Positions 27,041-34,988 are shown, numbered from the stretch's first letter. The stretch is 64,000 nt of DNA from Lonsdalea iberica (GCF_002111585.1 NZ_LUTP01000007.1:61829-125828); one strand, 5' to 3'. Notes: generated from the sequence alone by a model not told the origin. Program-made: numbers and translations.

Positions 27041-28132
27041 AAGTGTCGTCCTCTTAATTCATTAATCATTAGATTTGATGTTCAACGAGGGTAATTATAG
27101 CAGCTCCATCGAAAGTGGTTGTATAAATTTGCCTATCGAACAGATAGACACTAACGTTAAAGTTTAATGACATCAAAATGTTATCGAAAATTACTCGCAT
27201 TATCATCAGCAGCGCGTCTAGCTAAATAGCCTGTTTTTTATCAGCAATTTTCTTTGTTGTCCCACCACCCGCGTTTATGTAACGACTCGGGGTGAATCTA
27301 GGGAATATCATTCCCAAAGTGCTGTTTGTCAGCCGAAAGTCCCCTTCAAAAAAACCACTTAGGTCGCGACAGTATGCTTAGCGCAGCAGATGTATGAGTC
27401 AAAAATAGAGATAGCATCTTAACAGGTGAAAAATCGCGCCTTCAATCCGACAGCAGTTTAGGTCGATAACTTGAATCAATTCGTCCTGGCGGATTAACTT
27501 TGTTTAGATATCGTACGCAATGTCACAGCAGGTTTTGACTGAATGACGAAGGAAAAGGGCCATGTTAATGATAATAAAATGCGCCTGCCGATGTTTTTGA
27601 CAGCATGACTTGATACTGCATGAAACATATTTGGCATCTGGCAAATTAAATCAACATTATTTACGCCCGGTAGCATAAATTTAAAAACTCGCCAGTTTTA
27701 GACCTTATTTTTCTGATAATTATTTTCGCTGGCTATTCTTTTCGATCGAGAAAGTCACTTTCGGTAAGAAACTGTATAAAGGATGAGCGCAAATAATTAA
27801 AAAAAAGGAATAAAATCATTGATGGTTAAATTATTTGCTAATCATTTACCATTGCTGACTTTTATTTACGTATCATTTGTGTATGAAAATCTTGCTTTGT
27901 GTGGTAGGTATGAATCGGAATTTTCTGTATTTTTAATTCTGTACTCTTTACATTTTTATGGCAGGGTTTCCTTTGTTAACCCAATGAAATTTAAGGGGTT
28001 GGCTTGTTTAAGAAAATCCTTGTTACATGTTTAACCCAATTGAAAAGTATTTGAGGCTCAGCAACAACGCGGATTTGTTGTTATATTTATAGCGCTTTAA
28101 TATTCTTTCATAAGAGTGATTCGAGGCTGTAT
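27041..28132. other. 1.09-kb AT-rich gap between dps and ompX
   Basis: This is the longest gene-free stretch in the window. In E. coli the exporter gene rhtA lies between dps and ompX; nothing like it is here. The sequence is strongly AT-rich, especially 27690-28130. The open frames at 27494-27676 (minus) and 27819-28034 (plus) lack ribosome binding sites and protein-like composition. The ends must hold the dps and ompX promoters. An sRNA gene could be hidden, but I see no clear terminator hairpin inside. Confidence 0.5.
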
Positions 28133-28648
28133 ATGAAAAAAATTGCGTGTCTTTCAGCTTTGGCTTGTGTTTTAGCCGTAAGTGCCGGTTCTGCGATGGC
28201 TGGCGAGAGTACTGTATCTGCAGGTTATGCCCAGGGTGATGCTCAAGGCGTTATGAACAAGCTGCCGGGTTTCAACCTGAAGTATCGTTATGAATTCGAC
28301 AACTCCCCCGTGGGCGTAATCGGTTCATTCACCTACTTGCAGGACAGCAACACCGTTAATAATGTTTACCAGAAAGGGACTTATTACGGCTTCAGCGTAG
28401 GTCCTGCTTTCCGCTTCAATGACTGGGCAAGCATCTATGGTGTTGTCGGTATGAGCAGCGCCAAGTACACCCACAATGCTGATAACGGTACTGCTAACGC
28501 TAAGAACGATGATGTTGGCGTTGTATACGGTGCCGGTCTTCAGTTCAACCCAATGCAGAACGTTGCACTGGATTTAGGTTACGAACAGAGCCGTATCCGC
28601 AGTGTTGATGTTGGCAGCTGGAACGTTGGTGTAGGCTACCGTTTCTAA
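28133..28648 (+). CDS. ompX: outer membrane protein OmpX
   Basis: The 171-residue protein has a signal peptide (MKKIACLSALACVLAVSAGSAMA, 1-23) and the eight-strand beta-barrel pattern ending in the C-terminal Phe of outer-membrane proteins (VGVGYRF). NDWASIYGVVG, GAGLQFNPMQNVALDLGYEQSRIRS and the rest match E. coli OmpX closely. It affects adhesion and resistance to host defences in relatives. It has its own terminator and stands alone after the AT-rich gap. Confidence 0.96.
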   Translation: MKKIACLSALACVLAVSAGSAMAGESTVSAGYAQGDAQGVMNKLPGFNLKYRYEFDNSPVGVIGSFTYLQDSNTVNNVYQKGTYYGFSVGPAFRFNDWASIYGVVGMSSAKYTHNADNGTANAKNDDVGVVYGAGLQFNPMQNVALDLGYEQSRIRSVDVGSWNVGVGYRF

Positions 28649-28695
28649 TCGCATCAAACATTAACCTCTCTCGGAGGTTAACTTTGTCTGTAAAG

Positions 28696-28720
28696 CCCGC
28701 TCTTCGGAGCGGGTTTTTTT
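28696..28720 (+). terminator. ompX terminator
   Basis: CCCGCTC / GAGCGGG stem with a TTCG loop followed by seven T. A second small hairpin (TTAACCTC / GAGGTTAA) precedes it near 28663-28682. Confidence 0.92.
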
Positions 28721-28942
28721 GCGCTTCAGTCTCTTGGTACTGTTCGCTGTTTTCCGCTCGTTAAAGGTATAGACCCCATCATCACTGCTTCGTTCCATTT
28801 ATCTTGGCTTGTTTTCCCCGATTCCATTTCCTAGCTTGTGAGGAGAGACATCTCACGTGCCGGACACGTATTGTGCCGTCTGACTGATGCCTATATCGGT
28901 ACTACACCTTGTACTGTGACCTGTTTCTTTCGGGAGAGTTTC

Positions 28943-29473
28943 ATGTCTACACCTCAATCAGTGACTCCGCAAATTGCGCAACAACTACTTAAGATGGGTG
29001 CGGTGCTGGTGGACATCCGGCTGGTCGACGAGTATGCGCGTGAACATGTTCCCCACTCGGTGTCCTGTCCAATGGCATCACTGAATGTCGACAGGCTGCG
29101 AGAAGTCCTCTCCGGCGCGAATAGCGTGATTTTTTTGTGTCTTTCAGGGATACGTTCTTCACAACATTGCGCACAACTGGCTGAGGCGGCTGGAACGGCT
29201 CAGACCTATCTGCTGTCCGGCGGATTACAGGCGTGGAAACGGGCAGGTTTACCCGTGGTGAAAGGTAAGAGACCTTCAATCGATATCATGCGACAGGTTC
29301 AGATCGTCGCGGGAGGTACGGTGTTGGCGGGGGTGGTTTTGGGCCAGGCGATGCATCCGGCATTTTACTGGTTGGCGGGGCTCGTTGGGGCTGGACTACT
29401 GTTTGCGGGGATTAGCGGCTTTTGCGGTTTGGCGCGTGTTCTCATGCGCATGCCGTGGAATCGTAGACGTTAG
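28943..29473 (+). CDS. membrane-anchored rhodanese, YgaP-like
   Basis: The start at ATG 28943 follows GGGAGAG; the longer frame to 28838 is not supported. The 176-residue protein has a rhodanese domain (residues 1-95) with the active-site loop CLSGIRS starting at Cys66, then MRQVQIVAGG and two membrane helices with GAGLLFAGISGFCG at the end. This is the E. coli YgaP layout (174 residues): sulfurtransferase domain plus a two-helix membrane anchor. YgaP transfers sulphur and can be S-nitrosylated. E. coli ygaP has an ArsR-type regulator beside it (ygaV); none is present here. Confidence 0.88.
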   Translation: MSTPQSVTPQIAQQLLKMGAVLVDIRLVDEYAREHVPHSVSCPMASLNVDRLREVLSGANSVIFLCLSGIRSSQHCAQLAEAAGTAQTYLLSGGLQAWKRAGLPVVKGKRPSIDIMRQVQIVAGGTVLAGVVLGQAMHPAFYWLAGLVGAGLLFAGISGFCGLARVLMRMPWNRRR

Positions 29474-29597
29474 ACCGGGTCTGGGCATGCGGCTTGATAA
29501 AGGGATAAATTCAGCCGTCATGCCATCGTTTTTGTGTATTTCACGAGGAGTTGTATTCGAGGTAACGTGTTGGAATGCACAAAAAAAGAGAAAAAAA

Positions 29598-29939
29598 ATG
29601 GCGCTTCTTCTAAAAGCGGTACTTGGCGCACTGGTTGTTGTGCTGATTGGACTGTTAGCAAAAACACGTAATTATTATATCGCCGGACTTGTGCCGCTTT
29701 TCCCGACCTTCGCCCTGATTGCTCACTATATTGTCGGCACCGAACGAGGGTTGGAGGCGCTGCGCTCGACCATCCTGTTTGGCATTTGGTCTGTTATTCC
29801 TTACCTGATTTACCTTATTTCGCTTTACTATTTCACGGATACGATGAAATTGGCGCAGGCGCTAGCGGCCGCCGTAATCTGCTGGTGTCTTTCCGCTGCG
29901 GTGTTAATCAAGATCTGGAGCTGGTATCACGGATTGTAG
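29598..29939 (+). CDS. glpM: GlpM-family inner membrane protein
   Basis: The start at ATG 29598 (MALLLKAVLGALVVVLIGLLAK) matches E. coli GlpM; the frame remains open upstream into the rhodanese gene. The 113-residue protein has four hydrophobic spans and the conserved KTRNYYIAGLVPLFPTFALIAHYI. GlpM has been linked to expression of membrane glycerol-3-phosphate dehydrogenase in Pseudomonas; its mechanism is unknown. The ribosome binding site is a long purine run (AAAAAAAGAGAAAAAAA) directly before the ATG. Confidence 0.88.
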   Translation: MALLLKAVLGALVVVLIGLLAKTRNYYIAGLVPLFPTFALIAHYIVGTERGLEALRSTILFGIWSVIPYLIYLISLYYFTDTMKLAQALAAAVICWCLSAAVLIKIWSWYHGL

Positions 29940-29973
29940 CCGTCAACAGGGGGTTCAAGGGGATAGGAGGTGC

Positions 29974-30090
29974 CTACCACTCCCAGGGAAACCATTCAGA
30001 GGTCATCAAATACATGATAGCCTCCGCTAAGACGACGATAGTCAGTAAAAGAATCAATTTTTTTCTCCACAGCCAGTCGCTTAATGACAC
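29974..30090 (-). CDS. 38-residue single-span membrane protein
   Basis: A GTG start at 30090 is preceded by GAGGAGGAC, one of the best ribosome binding sites in the window. The 38-residue product begins (M)SLSDWLWRKK, has one hydrophobic helix (LILLLTIVVLAEAIMYLM) and ends in an aromatic-rich SEWFPWEW. The basic residues before the helix predict an N-in topology with the Trp-rich tail outside. I do not recognise a named family. It has the same layout as the small gene at 30980-31084 on the same strand: GTG start, AGGAGG, one helix, Trp-rich end. It ends 35 bases from the stop of the convergent glpM gene. Confidence 0.7.
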   Translation of the reverse strand: MSLSDWLWRKKLILLLTIVVLAEAIMYLMTSEWFPWEW

Positions 30091-30538
30091 GATTGTCCTC
30101 CTCTCGTTCTCATCATGATGCACGTAAAAACCGCCCCAAGTTATGTATAGCGTATCAGAGGATGTTCTTTTCTGAAGGGGAGGTTGTACGCTACTTCGCC
30201 TTTTGGTTGGCTTGTCGTTTTTTGTTTTGAGAAATAAAAGGGGGGATTGTGTAAATTACAGTAATTCCAAAAAAGATTATTTCGCGAACGAAATACGTGC
30301 TGCTGACAATCTATTGAAAATAACCCTTGCTTAACTTTTTGGTACGTGCGTTAATGCACTCATCGGTTTGGCATACAGACCTTATGTAAAGCATTTTAGT
30401 AAAGCAGTTCTCAGTTCAAGCGTTATCCGATCTAGATACCTCTTTTCCGTGAGTCTCCTCCTAAGCGCCTATAAATAAATTCTGCTAACAGACCATGTTT
30501 GTCGCTTTAACGCGACCTCGAAAATAAAGGAAATATCT
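30091..30538. other. divergent promoter region and leader of the cold-shock gene
   Basis: These 448 bases separate the small membrane-protein gene from the CspA-family gene. The last 60 or so bases look like a cold-shock-gene leader, with a GTCGC / GCGAC hairpin (30501-30516) and AAAGGAAA before the ATG. No gene is visible, and no promoter is clear enough to mark. Confidence 0.5.
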
Positions 30539-30751
30539 ATGTCTGATAAAATGACTGGTTTAGTAAAATGGTTCAACGCTGATAAAGGCTTTGGTTTCAT
30601 CACTCCTAGCAATGGTAGCAAAGATGTGTTCGTTCACTTCTCTGCCATCCAGGGTGACAGCTTCAAAACCTTGAATGAAGGCCAGAAAGTTGAATTCTCC
30701 GTTGAAAACGGCGCAAAAGGTCCTTCAGCTGTCAACGTTGTCGCTGAATAA
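30539..30751 (+). CDS. CspA-family cold-shock protein (CspC/CspE type)
   Basis: The 70-residue protein is a single cold-shock domain with both RNA-binding motifs, KGFGFITP (RNP1) and VFVHFSAI (RNP2). [17 protein letters not shown] and GPSAVNVV at the end are typical of CspE/CspC/CspB. It binds single-stranded RNA and melts secondary structure. AAAGGAAA is placed eight bases before the ATG after a structured leader, which suggests control at the RNA level. Which of the E. coli paralogues is the closest cannot be settled by eye. Confidence 0.94.
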   Translation: MSDKMTGLVKWFNADKGFGFITPSNGSKDVFVHFSAIQGDSFKTLNEGQKVEFSVENGAKGPSAVNVVAE

Positions 30752-30884
30752 TCTTTTTTGAAAGTTGATGTTGGTTACGATAGCGAAGAAGGGAATACCT
30801 GGAGCAGTTAATCAGCATCATCCGAAATAATGAGTAGCGTATAAATATTAATAAAAATATTCCCAGCGTTATTCATTAATTTCA

Positions 30885-30927
30885 TAAAAAACGCCCCAGA
30901 TCTTAATCGATGTGGGGCGTTTTTTTA
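30885..30927. terminator. bidirectional terminator between the cold-shock gene and the YniD-like gene
   Basis: ACGCCCCA / TGGGGCGT form an 8-bp stem extended by A6/T7 on either side, with a 14-base loop. T-tracts exist for both strands, serving the two convergent genes. Confidence 0.88.
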
Positions 30928-30979
30928 TACTTAATTCGGCAAAAACGGTTTATCAATTCTCGAATCAAATAGCGTCAAT

Positions 30980-31084
30980 TTATCCCCACGCGATTGCCGC
31001 CCAGCGGAACAATAGCAAAACAATAATAATCAGTATCAGTGTAAGAACCATCTTCCAGTGTTTCTTGGCGAATAATCGGGACAC
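30980..31084 (-). CDS. YniD-like small inner membrane protein (34 residues)
   Basis: A GTG start at 31084 follows TAGGAGGATAC. The 34-residue peptide starts (M)SRLFAKKHWKMVLTL and ends LLLFRWAAIAWG. From memory, E. coli YniD (35 residues) contains KKHWKMV and ends LLRWAAMIWG, so the two ends match and the helix between is hydrophobic in both. YniD is a verified small inner-membrane protein of unknown role. The gene ends facing the terminator at 30885-30927, which provides a T-tract for this strand. Confidence 0.82.
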   Translation of the reverse strand: MSRLFAKKHWKMVLTLILIIIVLLLFRWAAIAWG

Positions 31085-31743
31085 GTATCCTCCTAAGTTT
31101 TCGATGCCGAAGAAGGGTCTTAATTCATGCGCTTTTGATAGACCTCCACCTCATGTTAGTCATCATTTCATACATCGAGAGGCCAAAAGGGGAAATCACC
31201 CGCGCGTGTTCACAGGCTCTGGCGGCGAATGTGTCAGGGTTGATGCAAAAAAGCTGAAGATTGAAGGTTGTTATCTCGCCGCTTTTTATATGGAGGCTGG
31301 CTTTGTGTCATGCACTATAGTGATTTGATCACCAAACTGGCGCTATGCAATCAGGATAATCTTACTTCCTCCCTTATGATCAATGCCGACCAGGGTTCCA
31401 TTCCGGAAATCGCTACGCCGTTGCGGCATCCTGCGGACGATGTCACCGGTATTACCACACGAATTGCGGTCATTAATTCCTGATGAATTGGCGCACAGGC
31501 GTCAAGTGTGGCATTGGCCTTCGTTGTCGTTAAGTCCGCCGGTTAACTTCAATACGTGCCGGTAAGATTGATGGCAGAGGCGAGGGATTCAATACACAGC
31601 CTATTTGGTCAAAATGCGGGTATGGCATACGGGATAGAGTCAAGAATAAGGACTCCTGCCCCTAAGAACACTGCGTTTTTGCTGAGAGGGGACGCTAACA
31701 ATGAATGAAAAGCGCATAGATGCTTTTCATTCATTGGCACTGG
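31085..31743. other. gene-free stretch of 660 bases with short degenerate frames
   Basis: The stretch has overlapping short frames (for instance 31268-31483 plus) but none with a ribosome binding site or a family I recognise. The left end must contain the promoter for the YniD-like gene. The right end holds a 14-bp inverted repeat at 31700-31735. Confidence 0.4.
31700..31735 (-). terminator. 14-bp perfect inverted repeat directly after yaiL
   Basis: AATGAATGAAAAGC / GCTTTTCATTCATT with an 8-base loop lies nine bases after the yaiL stop. It lacks a T-tract beyond the stem, so it may terminate transcription or protect the 3' end of the mRNA. Confidence 0.55.
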
Positions 31744-32283
31744 TTACCACATCAAATCATCGGGCACTTTGAAATCGGCGTACGGATCTTCTTCGTCCTG
31801 CTCTTCCTGACTGAGTGCGCTGTTTAATACAATGCTGTTCGCATCGCGCTGCGCGATCTTATCTGCGACGCTTGCGGGGATAATGGCATAGTCGCTCTCG
31901 CCATTGTTATCTTTCACTAAACGGGCGATGGCAAGACGACCGCTGATCAACTGAGTTTGCGTCAGCTTATCCACCACGATCTTTTTGATGAGATTGCCAT
32001 CTGTGAAGTTGAAGCCGATATCGCCTTTTGAAATAGTGATTCTGTTCATTTCAATCAGCTGTTTTACTTGAGCTTTATACTCTTTGGATAATGCGGCCTG
32101 TTTCTGCTGTTCGCTTAACTGCTTATCCCGCTCAAGTTGCGCTTTTTTATTTTCTTCCACCGCTGCTCTGGCCTCACGAGCTTGAACTCGTGATTTTTTA
32201 GCCGTTCTTTGGACTTTGGCCATTTTTTTGCTGGTCACTAATCCCGCTTTCAGCATCTGTTCTTGTAAGGTGAGTTTGGTCAT
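31744..32283 (-). CDS. yaiL: YaiL, DUF2058 family protein
   Basis: The 179-residue protein has the same length as E. coli YaiL and nearly the same ends (TLQEQMLKAGLVTSKK and DPYADFKVPDDLMW). The first 85 residues are highly charged and helical (KKSRVQAREARAAVEENKKAQLERDKQLSEQQKQ is split over a predicted coiled coil); the rest includes GDIGFNFTDGNLIKK and YAIIPASVADKIAQRD. It is described as nucleoprotein/polynucleotide-associated, with no defined activity. Its E. coli neighbours are not here, so the gene is out of that context. Confidence 0.93.
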   Translation of the reverse strand: MTKLTLQEQMLKAGLVTSKKMAKVQRTAKKSRVQAREARAAVEENKKAQLERDKQLSEQQKQAALSKEYKAQVKQLIEMNRITISKGDIGFNFTDGNLIKKIVVDKLTQTQLISGRLAIARLVKDNNGESDYAIIPASVADKIAQRDANSIVLNSALSQEEQDEEDPYADFKVPDDLMW

Positions 32284-32664
32284 CTTCTTTTCTGAATTCG
32301 TTGAATAATGTTGAGATTATACCTGTAAATTTTGGGGCTGTATCAGGTTGAAGACCTTACATTGCTCTGTGGCGTGGGTTTCGAAGAAATTATTAAAGGG
32401 CGGGCGTCATGAGTTATCCGTCGTAGAAGGGGGGCGTAGGAGCAATACATAGCGCTGAAAAGGCGCGCCTGCCCTGGTTTCGAAAGTCAGGCTAGAGGGA
32501 TAATACTGGCAGGTGTGAACCATTCGTGAGGCTGCGATACGATGTGACAAGTGACTGATAAAGCGGATAAGTGAGCGGACTCGTCTGTCGATAAGGGGAC
32601 TCGCCATGCCGAAACTCAGCTTAGGGATTACGCGGGATTTCAGCATGGTGCAGTCCAAATGACT
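32284..32664. other. gene-free stretch between yaiL and the cold-shock-domain gene
   Basis: These 381 bases contain the yaiL promoter region and open but unconvincing frames (32407-32658 minus). I see no recognisable protein, hairpin or operator. Confidence 0.4.
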
Positions 32665-33147
32665 TTAGACCTTAAGCAATTTCACCGTGGCGTCTATATC
32701 TATCTCATCTTCCGTGAAGATTAACGTTGAACCCTGGAAGGTGGTGATCGCGAGTTTTCTCAGCGAACGCATTTCACCCGGTTTAGCTTCTGATTTGGGC
32801 CTGATACATCCCATCAGCGCACCGACAGACAACACCGTATTTTCTTTATCGATGCGGGTATCGGCCGGGACTTCTTCACGGTAAACCAGGAACGACTTGA
32901 TGGACGTAAGCTTCACCCGCTCGCCGGCGATATAGATATATTTGCTTTCCGGTATGACTTTTACCGCGTAGGCAGATAAACCTTTGTTGTTGGTGGTAGG
33001 TTCGAAAGTCACTGCCATGTCTTTTTTGATGAGATCAGGGTTGGCGACTTTGATGACATGAAAATAACGGTTGTCCCCGTTCTCATCTTGGATAAATCCA
33101 AAGCCTTTATCTTTGAACCAGGTTGTGATCGTTCCATTCATCGCCAT
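32665..33147 (-). CDS. cold-shock-domain protein with unassigned C-terminal domain
   Basis: AGGCGG precedes ATG 33147. Residues 1-65 of 160 form a cold-shock domain: GTITTWFKDKGFGFIQDENG with RNP1-like KGFGFIQ, then NRYFHVIKV in place of the usual VFVHFS, and GLSAYAVKVIP. The rest (about 70-160) has alternating strands, SIKSFLVYREEVPAD, and a conserved-looking SVGALMGCIRP...KPGEMRSLRKLAITTFQGST; I do not recognise this domain. It resembles neither CspA (single domain) nor the CSD-DUF1294 proteins, which end in membrane helices. A nucleic-acid-binding role is inferred from the N-terminal half only. Confidence 0.8.
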   Translation of the reverse strand: MAMNGTITTWFKDKGFGFIQDENGDNRYFHVIKVANPDLIKKDMAVTFEPTTNNKGLSAYAVKVIPESKYIYIAGERVKLTSIKSFLVYREEVPADTRIDKENTVLSVGALMGCIRPKSEAKPGEMRSLRKLAITTFQGSTLIFTEDEIDIDATVKLLKV

Positions 33148-33702
33148 TACCGCCTATTTGCTCGTTAATCTACGCTATTTTTGCAGCGCGCAGTGTAAAG
33201 CACAATGACTACGCAGACTATGCCTTTGGCTCAAGTCTCAGTGATATATTTCTAATAGGCAAAGGCATCAGCCACGGGAGACAAATGTCGGGTCCACTGA
33301 GTTTGCACATTGACGGTTGGAACGAGGCCCAGGCGAGGCTAAACAGGCTAGTGTGGAGCGACTCAAGTAAAAGAGGGGGAGGGGAGGATGCACGGATGCA
33401 TAACAAGAAAAGTCGCCATCAACGCCTTAAGCGGCGTCAGTTTTGCTTTAGAGAGCCCGTGATCCCACAGTCAATCCTGTTCGGGTAGAGGAAGTACTGG
33501 GCAGCTATTACCGCCATAAACCTGCAACACAACGCGTTTTGGTGCCCAAGCAATCGTCCGAGCTGACCATAAAATATAGTAATGCTCCTTGTATCATACC
33601 GTTAAGTCCAGCTGGCGGCAGCGCATTGCTGTGGTTAAACTACTTCATTCGCCGTATCGGCACTTCTGGGAAAACAAATAATTATTTTAAAAGGAATAAG
33701 TA
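33148..33702. other. gene-free stretch with an orphan open frame
   Basis: No intact gene is present in these 555 bases. A start-less frame of 83 codons (33452-33703) reads through to TAA, its stop overlapping the next ATG as TAATG; it may be a gene remnant. The ribosome binding site of the next gene (AAAAGGAA, 33689-33696) lies inside it. Confidence 0.4.
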
Positions 33703-34053
33703 ATGATTAAGAAAGTGGTATTCGCCGCGATTGTTATCTTTTCGTCATCCGTTTCGGCGAAATCTCTGAAAGACTTCTTTTCTGAACATCCAGCGCTTTA
33801 CGAAAACATTTATACGAGGCAGGCCATTAAAGAGCAGGCTGATGGTCTGGCAGCTTTAGACGCAATGGGTGAGGACACGCCATTAACCTCATTAGCTAAA
33901 AAACAAAGCCAGCTGATTCGTGAAGAAGGTTATAACTATGCTGACTTGGCATTAAGAGATCTTGTGACTTATTGTGACGACCAAGATTTAGCAACCTTGC
34001 ATCGTCTGAGAGAAAAGGAATGCGAAATTCTTGCCAGTGAATCGGATAAATAA
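33703..34053 (+). CDS. exported protein of unknown function, 116 residues
   Basis: AAAAGGAA lies upstream of ATG 33703. The first 19 residues form a signal peptide (MIKKVVFAAIVIFSSSVSA). The mature part of about 97 residues is helical and charged, with two cysteines near the C-terminus (YCDDQDLATLHRLREKEC) that could form a disulphide in the periplasm. I recognise no family. Codons are more AT-rich than in the flanking conserved blocks, in line with the rest of this junction region. It has its own terminator. Confidence 0.75.
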   Translation: MIKKVVFAAIVIFSSSVSAKSLKDFFSEHPALYENIYTRQAIKEQADGLAALDAMGEDTPLTSLAKKQSQLIREEGYNYADLALRDLVTYCDDQDLATLHRLREKECEILASESDK

Positions 34054-34103
34054 GTCTCACATTCAACGCGCCTGATAAGCAATGTTAGTAAGGTAAAATG
34101 AAG

Positions 34104-34127
34104 TAAAGCCCACTAAGGTGGGCTTTA
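34104..34127 (+). terminator. hairpin after the exported-protein gene
   Basis: TAAAGCCCAC / GTGGGCTTTA form a perfect 10-bp stem with a TAAG loop 50 bases after the stop; the T-tract is part of the stem. Confidence 0.75.
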
Positions 34128-34293
34128 ATGCATGAATAATCTACCCTAGGTGCATTTTCAACAGCTAAACGCTAGTCATAGTTTGGAAGACTTCTTCTTC
34201 CTGTCAGATATATCGATCCCCAGTGCGTGGAATAAAAAAGGCCGCCAAAGCGAGCCTTAATCTGAGGTAACAAGGTTTAAGTCAATTATAGGC

Positions 34294-34640
34294 CTAAGGC
34301 TCTAACGCCTTACCCCCATGTTTAACCAAGAGCGCGACTATATCTCGATGGTTATTCGCTTCCGCTATGACTAAAGGGCTATATCCCTCGCGGTCAGTGG
34401 CATTGACATCAGCGCCTTTCTTTAAAAGAAAGACCACGATTTCTTTGTTTCCAATTATACTGGCTAAATGCAGCGTTGTATAACCAACGCTATCAGGGAA
34501 TGCTGTTTCGAACTTAAGAATCATCTTGCAGTTGGTATTATCGTGCAGCTCTTCCGATACAGCTTGGTTGGCATGGGTGAAAAAGTCGTTAATGACAAAA
34601 GAACGACATAAATAAATTTCACATTCCCACGGTTGATCAT
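34294..34640 (-). pseudogene. periplasmic ankyrin-repeat protein broken by a one-base frameshift
   Basis: Positions 34524-34294 encode a 76-residue frame with ankyrin repeats (TTLHLASIIGNKEIVVFLLKKGADVN, then a second unit with YSPLVIAEANNHRDIVALLVKHG). That same frame is open upstream without a start. In another frame, ATG 34640 begins a signal-peptide-like segment (MINRGNVKFIYVVLLSLTTF). Joining the two at the A5 run 34580-34584 (T5 in the mRNA) with one extra base gives a 115-residue protein: signal sequence, then THANQAVSEELHD, then the ankyrin repeats. The missing base is the simplest explanation. The 76-residue frame alone could still be translated, but it has no signal peptide and no ribosome binding site. 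Confidence 0.65.
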
Positions 34641-34944
34641 TTTCTTCGCTATGCCACTACCGGAAAACCCGGAACCACAATCGTTGAAACCATCGTCACT
34701 TCATTTGTATGCGACTGTCTATCTGCAATCACTCACCGTTGATACCCCTGAGTAGGTATTGCACATTCATAACTCGTGATTCACACGGACTAACTTGTGT
34801 AAAACCAGAGGAGGATACCGCTTCGTTAACGACAAGGCCGTTTTAATGGATATTGGGGGGAGAGCGAGGGCGTGCTGACAAAGACAAATGCTGAGCATTG
34901 AAGGCTAAACCGTCAGTGAGTTTTTGCACCGGTAGATTACAGGC
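34641..34944. other. gene-free stretch between the ankyrin remnant and tRNA-Pro
   Basis: I see no gene, repeat of the tRNA 3' end or integrase fragment in these 304 bases. The region lies downstream of the tRNA gene, where integrated elements usually sit. Confidence 0.4.
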
Positions 34945-34977
34945 GAAAAAAAACCAACCGTAAGAGGTTGGTTTTTT
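34945..34977 (-). terminator. terminator of tRNA-Pro
   Basis: CCAACC / GGTTGG with flanking A and T runs forms a hairpin, followed on the reverse strand by TTTTTTTT. It lies just downstream of the tRNA 3' end. Confidence 0.9.
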
Positions 34978-34988
34978 CAAGGGATTTT

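Noticed and set aside
27819..28034. 71-codon frame in the dps-ompX gap
   Set aside because: There is no ribosome binding site, and the sequence is what AT-rich DNA gives by chance (Phe, Leu, Tyr-rich without pattern).
30891..30920. Inverted repeats sharing ACGCC stems (30891, 42474, 53549, 62761) as a dispersed repeat family
   Set aside because: Each lies directly at a gene end with a T-tract, and the loops differ; they are ordinary intrinsic terminators.
32407..32658. 83-codon reverse frame between yaiL and the cold-shock-domain gene
   Set aside because: No start signal, no domain and no hydrophobic or helical pattern; kept as unassigned sequence.
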